From Hymenobacter gelipurpurascens (GTDB lineage Bacteria > Bacteroidota > Bacteroidia > Cytophagales > Hymenobacteraceae): a stretch of DNA of 64,000 nucleotides. The position numbers were made by a program, and so were the translations under genes. Positions 9,698-17,299 of the stretch are shown piece by piece. Numbering within the stretch: position 1 is the first letter of the stretch; each line of letters starts with the position of its first letter. The notes under the pieces were generated by a model, which was given only the letters and a program-made list of their open reading frames with translations, had not been told where the DNA came from and searched no databases. The stretch lies in assembly GCF_900187375.1 (NCBI RefSeq), contig NZ_FYEW01000001.1, positions 2,714,880 through 2,778,879 of the forward strand, in the 5' to 3' direction.

Positions 9698-10144
9698 ATG
9701 ACTCTTTCTCTGTATTCCGACGAGCAGTATATGCGGGAAGCGCTCAAGCAGGCGCGCTACGCATTTGAAGAAGATGAAATTCCGATTGGCGCCGTGGTCG
9801 TGATGGATAAGCAGATCATTGCCCGGGCCTACAACCAAACCGAAAAGCTGCACGACGTGACGGCCCACGCCGAAATGCTGGCTATTACGGCGGCGGCCAA
9901 CCACCTCGGCAATAAATACCTACAGGAGTGCACGCTCTACGTCACGGTAGAGCCCTGCGTGATGTGTGCCGGTGCCACCGCCTGGGCCCAGCTGCGGCGC
10001 GTGGTGTACGGCACTGCGGAGCCGAAATTCGGGTTTCGGCGCCACGGAAACCTGCTACACCCCAAGGCGGAGCTTGTTACGGGCATCTTGGCGAATGAGT
10101 GTGGCGCCTTGATGCAGGATTTTTTTGCCCGGAAGCGGAGATAA
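9698..10144 (+). CDS. tadA: tRNA(adenine34) deaminase
   Basis: A 148-residue member of the cytidine/deoxycytidylate deaminase fold. The zinc motif is complete: H-A-E in T-A-H-A-E-M-L-A-I (about residues 60-68) and P-C-V-M-C-A-G-A (about 86-93). The following A-W-A-Q-L-R-R-V-V-Y-G matches TadA, which converts adenosine 34 of tRNA-Arg(ACG) to inosine. A guanine deaminase is the main alternative, but length and the V-E-P-C-V-M-C-A-G context favour TadA. It appears to be a single gene between a terminator and the superoxide dismutase promoter. Confidence 0.9.
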   Translation: MTLSLYSDEQYMREALKQARYAFEEDEIPIGAVVVMDKQIIARAYNQTEKLHDVTAHAEMLAITAAANHLGNKYLQECTLYVTVEPCVMCAGATAWAQLRRVVYGTAEPKFGFRRHGNLLHPKAELVTGILANECGALMQDFFARKRR

Positions 10145-10156
10145 CGCACAATCGGC

Positions 10157-10164
10157 TACTTTTG
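10157..10164 (+). promoter_or_regulatory. Candidate -7 box of the superoxide dismutase gene
   Basis: TACTTTTG is an exact TAnnTTTG match 13 bp after the tadA stop and 126 bp before the superoxide dismutase start, which would give a long untranslated leader. No good -33 element is seen. Confidence 0.45.
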
Positions 10165-10290
10165 GCCGCGTTCGTAACCCTAAGCCGGTTGCAGCGGTTA
10201 TAACCTGACGTGCGCCACTGCCTCTGCTGAGGCAACTGGCCTACGGCAGGAAATTGTCTCCTCCCTTTCCACTTAAAACCTATACCAATC

Positions 10291-10899
10291 ATGGCTTTCG
10301 AACTGCCCCAACTACCCTACGCCTACGACGCTTTGGAACCGCACATTGATGCGCAGACCATGGAGATCCACCATACCAAGCACCACCAGGCCTACGTCAC
10401 CAACCTGAACAACGCCATTGCTGGCACCGACATGGAAGGCAAGTCGCTGGAAGAGTTGATGCACAACATTGCGGCTGCCCCGGCGGCTGTGCGTAACAAC
10501 GGCGGTGGCCACTGGAACCACTCCCTGTTCTGGACTATTCTGGGCCCAAATGGTGGCGGTGAGCCCACCGGCGCAGTTGGCGAGGCTATTACGAAGGCCT
10601 TCGGTAGCTACGAGAAGTTCAAGGAAGAATTCACGAAAGCCGCCACCACGCGCTTCGGCTCGGGCTGGGCCTGGCTATGCAAGCAGGCCGATGGCTCGGT
10701 ACAAATCTGCTCGACGCCTAACCAAGACAACCCTTTGATGCCCGACACCGGCTGCAAAGGCACACCCGTGCTGGGCCTCGATGTGTGGGAGCACGCCTAC
10801 TACCTCAAATATCAGAACCGCCGCCCCGATTATATCGCGGCCTTCTACAACCTCATCAACTGGGAGGAAGTAAATCGTCGTTTCTCTGAGGCTAGCTAA
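10291..10899 (+). CDS. Superoxide dismutase, Fe/Mn family
   Basis: A 202-residue cytoplasmic enzyme that converts superoxide to oxygen and hydrogen peroxide. All four metal ligands are visible in family context: His in M-E-I-H-H-T-K-H-H (about 27), His in N-H-S-L-F-W (about 81), and Asp and His in D-V-W-E-H-A-Y-Y (about 166 and 170). The active-site Tyr follows H-H-Q-A-Y. The length is typical. Whether it uses iron, manganese or both cannot be settled by eye; G-G-G-H-W-N-H near residue 75 and the cambialistic behaviour known in Bacteroidota leave it open. It has its own promoter box and terminator. Confidence 0.95.
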   Translation: MAFELPQLPYAYDALEPHIDAQTMEIHHTKHHQAYVTNLNNAIAGTDMEGKSLEELMHNIAAAPAAVRNNGGGHWNHSLFWTILGPNGGGEPTGAVGEAITKAFGSYEKFKEEFTKAATTRFGSGWAWLCKQADGSVQICSTPNQDNPLMPDTGCKGTPVLGLDVWEHAYYLKYQNRRPDYIAAFYNLINWEEVNRRFSEAS

Positions 10900-10926
10900 G
10901 CTTCTTCAGCAAATTAATTTTATTAG

Positions 10927-10959
10927 AAAGCCCTTCTGCATTGTGCGGGAGGGCTTTTT
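10927..10959 (+). terminator. Rho-independent terminator
   Basis: A stem of AAAGCCCTnC paired with GnAGGGCTTT, then a T-rich run, 27 bp after the superoxide dismutase stop codon. Confidence 0.75.
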
Positions 10960-11104
10960 ATTTATCAAAAATGGCCGCAACCTTCTCCCGCACTATCGGA
11001 GCATATGCATAGCATATCAGACAAACTGGCCTACACCGCCGGAAAGATTTCCTGTATCTTTAGGTTCGAAATTCTGTCCCCCCACCTTTCCCAACCGAAT
11101 TTGC

Positions 11105-12397
11105 ATGAGTACGAAGCTACGTCTCATTATTCTGAGCTTTTTACAGTTTTTTATCTGGGGCTCGTGGCTGATAACCATCGGAGCGTACTGGTTCCAGACC
11201 AAGCAGTGGTCGGGCGCTCAGTTCGGAGCCATTTTCTCCACCATGGGCATTGCTTCCATTTTTATGCCCTCGCTCATGGGCATCGTGGCCGATAAATGGA
11301 TGAATGCCGAGAAGCTCTACGGGTTGCTGCATATTCTGGGTGGCCTAGTGCTCCTCACTATCCCGATGGTAGCCGACCCCGGCACGTTCTTCTGGGTGAT
11401 TCTGCTGAACATGATCTTCTACATGCCCACGCTGGCCCTCTCCATTGCCGTGTCGTACTCGGTGTTGAAGCGGGAAGGGTTTGATGTGGTCAAGGCTTAC
11501 CCGCCCATCCGGGTGTGGGGCACCATCGGCTTCATTGTGGCCATGTGGACGGTGAGCTTGCTGGGCTTCGAGAAATCGGCCAGCCAGTTTTACGTAGCGG
11601 CCGGCGCGGCCATCCTGCTAGGCCTGTACTCGTTCACGCTGCCCAAGTGCCCGCCTACTGCCAAAGACACCCCGAGCCGTTCCTTGGTAGATGTACTGGG
11701 CCTCAAGTCGTTTGCGTTGCTGCGCGACACCAAGATGCTGACGTTCTTCCTGTTCGCGCTGCTACTGGGCGCCGCGCTGCAGCTCACCAACGCCTACGGC
11801 GACACCTTCCTGCACGATTTCGATAAGGTGCCCGCTTACCAGGACACGTTTGCCGTGAAGTACCCGGCCATTATCATGTCCATCTCGCAGATTTCCGAGA
11901 CGCTGTTTATTCTGGCTATTCCCTTCTTCCTGCGCCGTTTTGGCATTAAGCAGGTGATGCTGTTTAGCATGCTGGCCTGGGTACTGCGCTTCGGCCTACT
12001 GGCCTACGGCACCCCCGACAACCCCGGCATCTGGCTGATTGTGCTGTCCTGCATCGTGTACGGTATGGCCTTCGACTTCTTCAATATCTCCGGTTCGCTG
12101 TTCGTCGAGACGCAGACCGCCTCCTCTATTCGAGCCAGTGCCCAGGGCTTGTTTATGATGATGACCAACGGATTCGGCGCCGTACTCGGCAGCTCCGTGA
12201 GTGGCCTAGTGATTGAGAAATACTTCACCGCCGCCGATGGCGTAACCAAGGATTGGCCTAGCATCTGGCTGGCGTTTGCGGCTTATGCGCTAGTTATTGC
12301 GGTGCTGTTTGTCATCCTTTTCAAGCATAAGCACACCACCGAGGAAGTAGTCGACGTGCAGCATGCCGAGCCTCTACTCTCCACGGAACAGGCCTAA
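11105..12397 (+). CDS. MFS transporter, nucleoside:H+ symporter type
   Basis: A 430-residue inner-membrane protein with about 12 hydrophobic helices. The N-terminus L-S-F-L-Q-F-F-I-W-G-S-W and A-Y-W-F resembles NupG/XapB nucleoside:proton symporters (Nuc_H_symport). Further family-like stretches are M-G-I-V-A-D-K-W (loop 2-3) and P-P-I-R-V-W-G-T-I-G-F-I (helix 5). The likely role is uptake of nucleosides, although Bacteroidota paralogues with sugar-related roles exist. The reading frame extends 54 codons upstream, but that part is not membrane-like, so Met at 11105 is chosen. It faces ndk across a shared terminator. Confidence 0.85.
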   Translation: MSTKLRLIILSFLQFFIWGSWLITIGAYWFQTKQWSGAQFGAIFSTMGIASIFMPSLMGIVADKWMNAEKLYGLLHILGGLVLLTIPMVADPGTFFWVILLNMIFYMPTLALSIAVSYSVLKREGFDVVKAYPPIRVWGTIGFIVAMWTVSLLGFEKSASQFYVAAGAAILLGLYSFTLPKCPPTAKDTPSRSLVDVLGLKSFALLRDTKMLTFFLFALLLGAALQLTNAYGDTFLHDFDKVPAYQDTFAVKYPAIIMSISQISETLFILAIPFFLRRFGIKQVMLFSMLAWVLRFGLLAYGTPDNPGIWLIVLSCIVYGMAFDFFNISGSLFVETQTASSIRASAQGLFMMMTNGFGAVLGSSVSGLVIEKYFTAADGVTKDWPSIWLAFAAYALVIAVLFVILFKHKHTTEEVVDVQHAEPLLSTEQA

Positions 12398-12414
12398 GCC
12401 ACTCCTGCTTCAAC

Positions 12415-12451
12415 AAAAAAGCCGCTCTGCACTAGGCAGAGCGGCTTTTTT
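12415..12451. terminator. Bidirectional terminator between the MFS gene and ndk
   Basis: Perfect 16-bp arms, AAAAAAGCCGCTCTGC and its complement, with a 5-bp loop. A and T tracts on both sides allow termination of both converging genes. Confidence 0.9.
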
Positions 12452-12478
12452 GTTGCTTTAGTAGGCTAAGCGGAAAGC

Positions 12479-12898
12479 TTAGAATTGCTCGTCGGCGGCG
12501 AAGAAGAAGTCACCTTCAATCTTAGCATTTTCGTCGGAGTCAGAGCCGTGTACGGCGTTGGCTTCGATGCTCTTGGCGTATTTCTTCCGGATGGTGCCTT
12601 CAGCGGCCTGGGCGGGGTTGGTAGCGCCAATCAGGGTACGGAAGTCAGCCACCGCGTTGTCTTTCTCCAGGATAGCCGCTACGATGGGGCCCGATGACAT
12701 GTACTTCACCAGGTCGCCGTAGAAGGGGCGCTCAGCGTGTACTTCGTAGAATTTGCCGGCGCGCTCAGCGCTCAACAGTACTTTTTTCAACGATACGATG
12801 CGGAAACCACCCTCTTCGATCATGCTCAGGATACCACCGATGTGGTTTTCCTGGGTAGCGTCGGGCTTAATCATCGTGAACGTGCGGTTGGTGGCCAT
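12479..12898 (-). CDS. ndk: Nucleoside diphosphate kinase
   Basis: A 139-residue enzyme that transfers the terminal phosphate from ATP to other nucleoside diphosphates. It shows the family features: T-M-I-K-P-D-A near the N-terminus, the R-P-F-Y-G-D-L segment, the R-x-x-I-G-A-T-N-P region and the active-site histidine in N-A-V-H-G-S-D-S (about residue 115-116). The length is standard. It is transcribed alone from a TACTTTTG box about 66 bp upstream and ends at a terminator shared with the nucleoside-type MFS gene; both concern nucleotide metabolism, though no operon link exists. Confidence 0.97.
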   Translation of the reverse strand: MATNRTFTMIKPDATQENHIGGILSMIEEGGFRIVSLKKVLLSAERAGKFYEVHAERPFYGDLVKYMSSGPIVAAILEKDNAVADFRTLIGATNPAQAAEGTIRKKYAKSIEANAVHGSDSDENAKIEGDFFFAADEQF

Positions 12899-13272
12899 AT
12901 GAATGGGGCTAGAGTGAGGTTGGAATAAAATCGTGAAGGAGAAGCAAAGGGACTTTGCGGCCGCAAAAGTAGCCGTTTTATTTGGTGCAGTGAAGCTCCA
13001 TTGGATTTGGAACTACTCAGCAGGTAGCTCAACCATGTGGAGTACCGGCTAAACTGCCTTCCCGATTGAACCTTCTGACGCTGCCGTTGCTTCTGCCTTT
13101 TATGCAAAAGATAACGCCCCTTACGGCTCCTAGGCCAGGGTGTTACGGAATCGGGAAGCAGTTAAACGCACCAATATGATGGGGCTTTTGTTGAAACCCA
13201 GATTATTTCCGACTTTTGCCGTCTTTGTACGCGGCCTAACCGACCGAATTTCAGTCACCTACCCCGTAGGCA
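12899..13272. other. Divergent intergenic region between ndk and the nrnA-like gene
   Basis: This 374-bp region holds no gene I can support. It contains the ndk promoter box and an inverted repeat (13052-13067 with 13149-13163) enclosing a smaller inverted pair around a CTAGGCC word. Confidence 0.6.
12964..12971 (-). promoter_or_regulatory. Candidate -7 box of ndk
   Basis: Read on the minus strand the sequence is TACTTTTG, an exact TAnnTTTG match 66 bp upstream of the ndk start. Confidence 0.5.
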
Positions 13273-14316
13273 ATGTCCACAATATCTGAGCTGAAGGAGC
13301 TGCTGTCGCAGCCCCGTCAGGTTTTTATCACCACACACCACAAGCCCGATGCTGACGCCCTGGGCTCTTCGCTAGGCCTAGCGGGCTACCTTCGCAAGAA
13401 GGGCCACACCGTTACGGTCGTCACGCCCTCCGACTACCCCAGCTTTCTGGCCTGGATGCCCGGCAACGACGACGTAGTGGTGTACGAGCCGCGCAAGAAC
13501 GATGCACAGGTGCGCGAAATCATTGGTACGGCCGAGGTGCTGTTCTGTCTCGACTTCTCCTGTCTGGGCCGCATCAGCGAGCTGGGCGAGTACGTGCGGC
13601 AGGCCCCCGGCAAGAAAGTGCTCATCGACCACCACCAGGAGCCGGAGCACTTCGCCGACCTCGATTACTCCAACCCTAAAGCGGCGGCTACGGCCGAGCT
13701 GGTGTTTGAAGTTATCCGCGACCTGGGCGACCAGGACCTGATTGACACGGGCATCGGGGAGTGCTTATACGCCGGCATCATGACGGATACGGGCTCGTTC
13801 CGCCACCCCAGCACCTCCCGCAATGTGCACCTGATTATTGCTGAGCTGCTCAATGCCGGTATTAACCTGAGTGATGTGCATCGCCGCATCTACGACTCAC
13901 ACTCAGAGGAACGCCTGCGCTTTCTGGGCTTTGTGCTGAAGGATAAGCTGGTAGTGCTGCGCGAGTATAATACGGCCTACATCGCCATTACGGCCGATGA
14001 GCTGCGCCAGTACCACTCCAAAACCGGCGACACCGAAGGCCTAGTAAACTTCGCCTTGAGCATTGAAGGCATTGTGTTCGCGGCGGTGTTCATTGACCGC
14101 GGGCAGGCTGTGAAGATTTCCTTCCGCTCCGTCGGCGACTTTTCGGTGAGCGAGTTTTCGCGCCGTAATTTCGACGGTGGCGGCCACCACAACGCGGCCG
14201 GCGGCATCAGCCATACTTCGCTTCCTACCACCGTAGACCGCTTCCTAGGCCTGTTGCCCGCCTATCAGACTGACTTGGTAGCGGCTCCATTGGCGGTTGG
14301 CCCTCCGTCGGCATAA
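13273..14316 (+). CDS. DHH/DHHA1 phosphoesterase, NrnA-like
   Basis: A 347-residue two-domain DHH enzyme. The catalytic DHH domain shows H-H-K-P-D-A-D-A-L-G-S (residues about 17-27), F-C-L-D-F-S-C, the name-giving I-D-H-H-Q-E-P and M-T-D-T-G-S-F-R-H; the DHHA1 substrate domain ends with G-G-G-H-H-N-A-A-G-G. This layout fits bifunctional oligoribonuclease/pAp phosphatase NrnA, which degrades 2-5 nt RNA and removes phosphate from 3'-phosphoadenosine 5'-phosphate. A c-di-AMP/pApA phosphodiesterase activity is the alternative. It directly precedes the FKBP series but is probably unrelated in function. Confidence 0.9.
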   Translation: MSTISELKELLSQPRQVFITTHHKPDADALGSSLGLAGYLRKKGHTVTVVTPSDYPSFLAWMPGNDDVVVYEPRKNDAQVREIIGTAEVLFCLDFSCLGRISELGEYVRQAPGKKVLIDHHQEPEHFADLDYSNPKAAATAELVFEVIRDLGDQDLIDTGIGECLYAGIMTDTGSFRHPSTSRNVHLIIAELLNAGINLSDVHRRIYDSHSEERLRFLGFVLKDKLVVLREYNTAYIAITADELRQYHSKTGDTEGLVNFALSIEGIVFAAVFIDRGQAVKISFRSVGDFSVSEFSRRNFDGGGHHNAAGGISHTSLPTTVDRFLGLLPAYQTDLVAAPLAVGPPSA

Positions 14317-14365
14317 TTCGGCGTAACTTGGCCGCACAGTTTGTTTTAACCCCCTAAACCCTTTC

Positions 14366-15424
14366 ATGCTCTTCCAACGCAACTTTCTGAGCCTGGCCCT
14401 CGCTGCCGGTGTTCTGGGCCTCGCTTCCTGTAACAAGGGCGCGGGCGACTTCGGTAAAACCAAGTCGGGCATCGAGTACAAAGTATTCAAAAACGAAGGA
14501 GGCAAGTACGACTCCCGCGACATCAACGCGGATGGCGATGCCACTTATAAAGACCGGATTGGTAAGATCATGGCCTTGCACGTGGAGTACCGCACCGGCA
14601 AAGATTCGGTGTTGTTCAACTCGCGCAAGCAGCAGATGGGCTTCCCGGTTCGCGTGCCCCTCGACACGGTGCGCAAAGTCCAGCGGGGTGGCCTAGAAGA
14701 AGCTATTTCGTTGTTGCAGCCCGGCGACTCGGCCGTGTTCCGCTTCAACGTAGACACCATCTTTGCCAAGTCGTTCCGCCAGCCAGTGCCGCCGTTCATG
14801 CAGAAAGCCGGCAAAACCATGACCATGTTCGTGAAGGTGGATAAAATCCAGACCCGCGACGAGGCCATGGCCGATGTGCAGAAGATGCAGGGTGAGCAGC
14901 AGAAGAAAATGGAGGCCTACGCTGAGCAGCAGCTCAAGAAGGACGACGTGGTGCTGCAAGACTACATCAAGAAAAACAACCTGAAGGCCCAGAAAGACGC
15001 TTCCGGCGTGTACTACGTGGTTACGCAGCCTGGCTCGGGCGTGAAACCCAAGCAAGGCCAGATTGTATCGGTGAAGTACAAAGGCACCTTGCTGGATGGC
15101 AAAGTGTTCGATACTTCGGAGAAAGCGCCAAACAACGGCAAGCCAATCGAGTTTCCCATTGGTGTAGGCCAGGTAATTCCGGGTTGGGACAAAGCCATTC
15201 CGCTCCTGAACAAAGGGTCGAAGGCTACTATCCTGATTCCATCGTCGCTGGCCTACGGGCAGCGTGGTGCCGGTGCTGATATTCCAGCTGATGCTGTTCT
15301 ACGTTTCGATGTGGAGCTAGTAGACGTGAAAAACGCTCCGCCGCAGCCCGCTGGCCCTAGCCAAGCGGATATTCAGCGCCAGATAGAGCAAATGCAGCAG
15401 CAACAGCAGCAACAAGGCCGATAA
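14366..15424 (+). CDS. FKBP-type prolyl isomerase lipoprotein with two FKBP-like domains (FKBP 1 of 5)
   Basis: A 352-residue lipoprotein: signal peptide with lipobox L-A-S-C, Cys22. The C-terminal domain (about 215-325) is a normal FKBP fold with V-S-V-K-Y-K-G, K-V-F-D-T-S, G-W-D-K-A-I, L-A-Y-G-Q-R-G and L-R-F-D-V-E-L-V-D-V. The N-terminal part (about 45-170) follows the same plan in decayed form (M-A-L-H-V-E-Y, G-G-L-E-E-A-I-S-L-L-Q-P-G-D, F-V-K-V-D-K-I-Q) and has lost the catalytic aromatic positions. A charged, helical linker joins them and the tail is Gln-rich. It is closely related to the fifth gene of the series. It probably acts as a periplasmic or outer-membrane folding factor. A terminator follows the gene. 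Confidence 0.9.
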   Translation: MLFQRNFLSLALAAGVLGLASCNKGAGDFGKTKSGIEYKVFKNEGGKYDSRDINADGDATYKDRIGKIMALHVEYRTGKDSVLFNSRKQQMGFPVRVPLDTVRKVQRGGLEEAISLLQPGDSAVFRFNVDTIFAKSFRQPVPPFMQKAGKTMTMFVKVDKIQTRDEAMADVQKMQGEQQKKMEAYAEQQLKKDDVVLQDYIKKNNLKAQKDASGVYYVVTQPGSGVKPKQGQIVSVKYKGTLLDGKVFDTSEKAPNNGKPIEFPIGVGQVIPGWDKAIPLLNKGSKATILIPSSLAYGQRGAGADIPADAVLRFDVELVDVKNAPPQPAGPSQADIQRQIEQMQQQQQQQGR

Positions 15425-15445
15425 CGAACGGATCGGTATTCGAAG

Positions 15446-15480
15446 TCCCCGGTCCGGTGCAACCGGATCGGGGATTTTTG
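15446..15480 (+). terminator. Rho-independent terminator after FKBP 1
   Basis: Arms CCCCGGTCCGGT and ACCGGATCGGGG with one mismatch, followed by ATTTTTG. It separates the first FKBP gene from the next four. Confidence 0.75.
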
Positions 15481-15512
15481 TATCTCCTTTTCACAGACCT
15501 ATCTTTTTGCCA

Positions 15513-16031
15513 GTGAAACAGTTCATTTCCCGCTTCCGCCCGGCTTTCCTGCTGGTGCTCTTTTTCTCGCTCATGTCGCCGGGGTTGTTTTCCTGCATGA
15601 AAAACAACGACCCGGTTCTCGATACCACGGATTATACAGTTCGTGATAAGGAGATTATTGAGGCCTACATCAAAGCCAATAACCTGACGGCCCAGCGCCA
15701 GGAGCCCTCGGGCCTCTACGTGGTAATCACGGAACCCGGCACGCTTCCCTTGCCCACTAAAGGCCAGACGGTTTCGGTGCTTTACACTGGCACTACACTC
15801 GACGGCAAAGTGTTTGACTCTACGGCCAGCCGCGGCAATACCCCTTTCGATTTTCCGATCGGCATGGGGAAAGTAATTGCGGGCTGGGATGAAGGCATTG
15901 CCTTGCTCGGTAAAGGCGGTAAAGCCACCCTGCTCATTCCTTCGGGACTGGCCTACGGCCCGTACGGCATCGGGCCCATTGCACCGAATTCGGTGCTGCG
16001 CTTCGATGTTGAGGTAACGGATATTAAGTAA
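15513..16031 (+). CDS. FKBP-type prolyl isomerase lipoprotein (FKBP 2 of 5)
   Basis: About 172 residues, starting at a GTG codon (a TTG two codons upstream is the alternative). The signal peptide ends in the lipobox L-F-S-C, Cys28, so it is a lipoprotein. After a helical segment (Y-T-V-R-D-K-E-I-I-E-A-Y-I-K-A-N-N) a single complete FKBP domain runs from about residue 70 to the end, with V-S-V-L-Y-T-G, K-V-F-D-S-T, I-A-G-W-D-E-G-I, L-A-Y-G-P-Y-G and L-R-F-D-V-E-V-T-D-I. The conserved Asp, Trp and Tyr positions of active FKBPs are present. The gene is 54 bp before the third FKBP. Confidence 0.9.
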   Translation: MKQFISRFRPAFLLVLFFSLMSPGLFSCMKNNDPVLDTTDYTVRDKEIIEAYIKANNLTAQRQEPSGLYVVITEPGTLPLPTKGQTVSVLYTGTTLDGKVFDSTASRGNTPFDFPIGMGKVIAGWDEGIALLGKGGKATLLIPSGLAYGPYGIGPIAPNSVLRFDVEVTDIK

Positions 16032-16085
16032 TTTCAGGACGGCGGACTCACTTTCTGATTCCGTGCTTCTTTTCTGCTCTCACTC

Positions 16086-16673
16086 ATGCACAACGTATTT
16101 TCCCTGGCCCGTCCTACCCTGCTGCTCCGTTTGGCAGCTCTGCTCCTGGTTTCGACGCCTATCCTGTCTGCCTGCGACTCCAAAGGCACGCTCGCCGAGC
16201 AGCAGCAGAAAATCATTGACAACCAGAAGGTAACCGACGACGCCACGATTCAGGCTTATCTGAAGCGCCACAACTATACCAGCGCCGACTACACCCGCAC
16301 TACCTCGGGCCTGTACCTGATCAGCCTGAAGGATGGCCCCACTACTCCGGTTCCATCGGGCGCCACTGATAACAAAATCAAGGCCGGCCAGAAGGTGACC
16401 ATCAACTACGTGGGCAAGTTTATCGGCGAAGCCAACGACGGCCAGATCTTCGATAACTCCAGCACCAACCGCACGGCTTGCGGCTGCCTGAGCCTCACGG
16501 CTGGTGCCGGCAGCGTAATTGCCGGTTGGGAAGAAGCACTCCTGCTGATGCGCCAAGGCGACCGGCGGCTGTTGCTGGTTCCCTCTTACCTGGCCTACGG
16601 CCAAGGGGCAAGCAGCGGCATTCCGGCTAACACGCCGTTGCTCTTCGATATGGAGGTGCTGACCGTAAAATAA
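16086..16673 (+). CDS. FKBP-type prolyl isomerase lipoprotein (FKBP 3 of 5)
   Basis: A 195-residue lipoprotein: signal peptide with lipobox L-S-A-C, Cys30. A helical stretch with E-Q-Q-Q-K-I-I-D-N-Q-K-V is followed by an FKBP domain with V-T-I-N-Y-V-G-K-F, G-Q-I-F-D-N-S, I-A-G-W-E-E-A-L-L-L-M and L-A-Y-G-Q-G. An insertion with the paired cysteine motif R-T-A-C-G-C-L lies where other FKBPs have the short loop before the F-P-L-G-x-G strand, and this is unique among the five. Only 9 bp separate it from the next gene, so the two are almost certainly co-transcribed. Confidence 0.9.
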   Translation: MHNVFSLARPTLLLRLAALLLVSTPILSACDSKGTLAEQQQKIIDNQKVTDDATIQAYLKRHNYTSADYTRTTSGLYLISLKDGPTTPVPSGATDNKIKAGQKVTINYVGKFIGEANDGQIFDNSSTNRTACGCLSLTAGAGSVIAGWEEALLLMRQGDRRLLLVPSYLAYGQGASSGIPANTPLLFDMEVLTVK

Positions 16674-16682
16674 GTACTGACT

Positions 16683-17180
16683 ATGGCCTACGCAATCCGA
16701 CATTGGTTACCAAGCCTGGCTCTTTTTCTGGGAGCTGGCTGGGGAGTGTGTCCGGTGCTGGGCCAACAGGCACTCCCAACTGCCCCAGTGCAATCCTCGG
16801 CCGATAGCCTGCTGGTGCGGGCCACCCAGACCAAATCGGGGTTGCGGTTTGCCGTGCGCCAGCCCGGCCAGGGGCCAACGGCCCATTCCGGCGATAAGGT
16901 AACGGTGCACTACACGGGTTTCCTGCCTGATGGTCATGTGTTCGATGCCTCCGTGAAGCAAGGCGGCCCCCTGAAAGTGCGTGTAGGCCGCGGCGAGGTT
17001 ATTAAGGGCTGGGACGAAGCGCTGCAGCTGTTGCCGGAAGGCACGCGGGCACGCATCTGGATTCCGGCCCGACTGGCCTACGCTGCTAAAGGCGTCCGCG
17101 ACCCGGATGATGAGCGGCGCTACCTGGTGCCTCCCCACACTGACCTGGTGTTTGAGGTGGAAATTCTTCGGGTGAAATAA
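16683..17180 (+). CDS. FKBP-type prolyl isomerase, exported (FKBP 4 of 5)
   Basis: A 165-residue protein with a signal peptide (hydrophobic core A-L-F-L-G-A-G-W-G-V, likely cut near V-L-G-Q-Q) and no lipobox cysteine at the cut site, so it is probably soluble in the periplasm. One FKBP domain covers about 60-165: V-T-V-H-Y-T-G-F-L, H-V-F-D-A-S, I-K-G-W-D-E-A-L-Q-L-L, L-A-Y-A-A-K-G and L-V-F-E-V-E-I. The loop before the last strand carries an extra charged insert (R-D-P-D-D-E-R-R-Y). It follows FKBP 3 after 9 bp. Confidence 0.9.
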   Translation: MAYAIRHWLPSLALFLGAGWGVCPVLGQQALPTAPVQSSADSLLVRATQTKSGLRFAVRQPGQGPTAHSGDKVTVHYTGFLPDGHVFDASVKQGGPLKVRVGRGEVIKGWDEALQLLPEGTRARIWIPARLAYAAKGVRDPDDERRYLVPPHTDLVFEVEILRVK

Positions 17181-17299
17181 GCGACGTATTTTCCGGCCCC
17201 GTTGTTCTGCCTGGCGCAGACGGCGGGGCCGGGCTGCGTTTTCCTCTTCTGTTCTTTACTAGCGAAACCGCCTGCGCGGACCGCTTTATCGTTGTTTGT

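Noticed and set aside
10943..11104. Extended N-terminus for the MFS transporter
   Set aside because: The 54 extra residues are not membrane-like and overlap the superoxide dismutase terminator; the typical start is at 11105.
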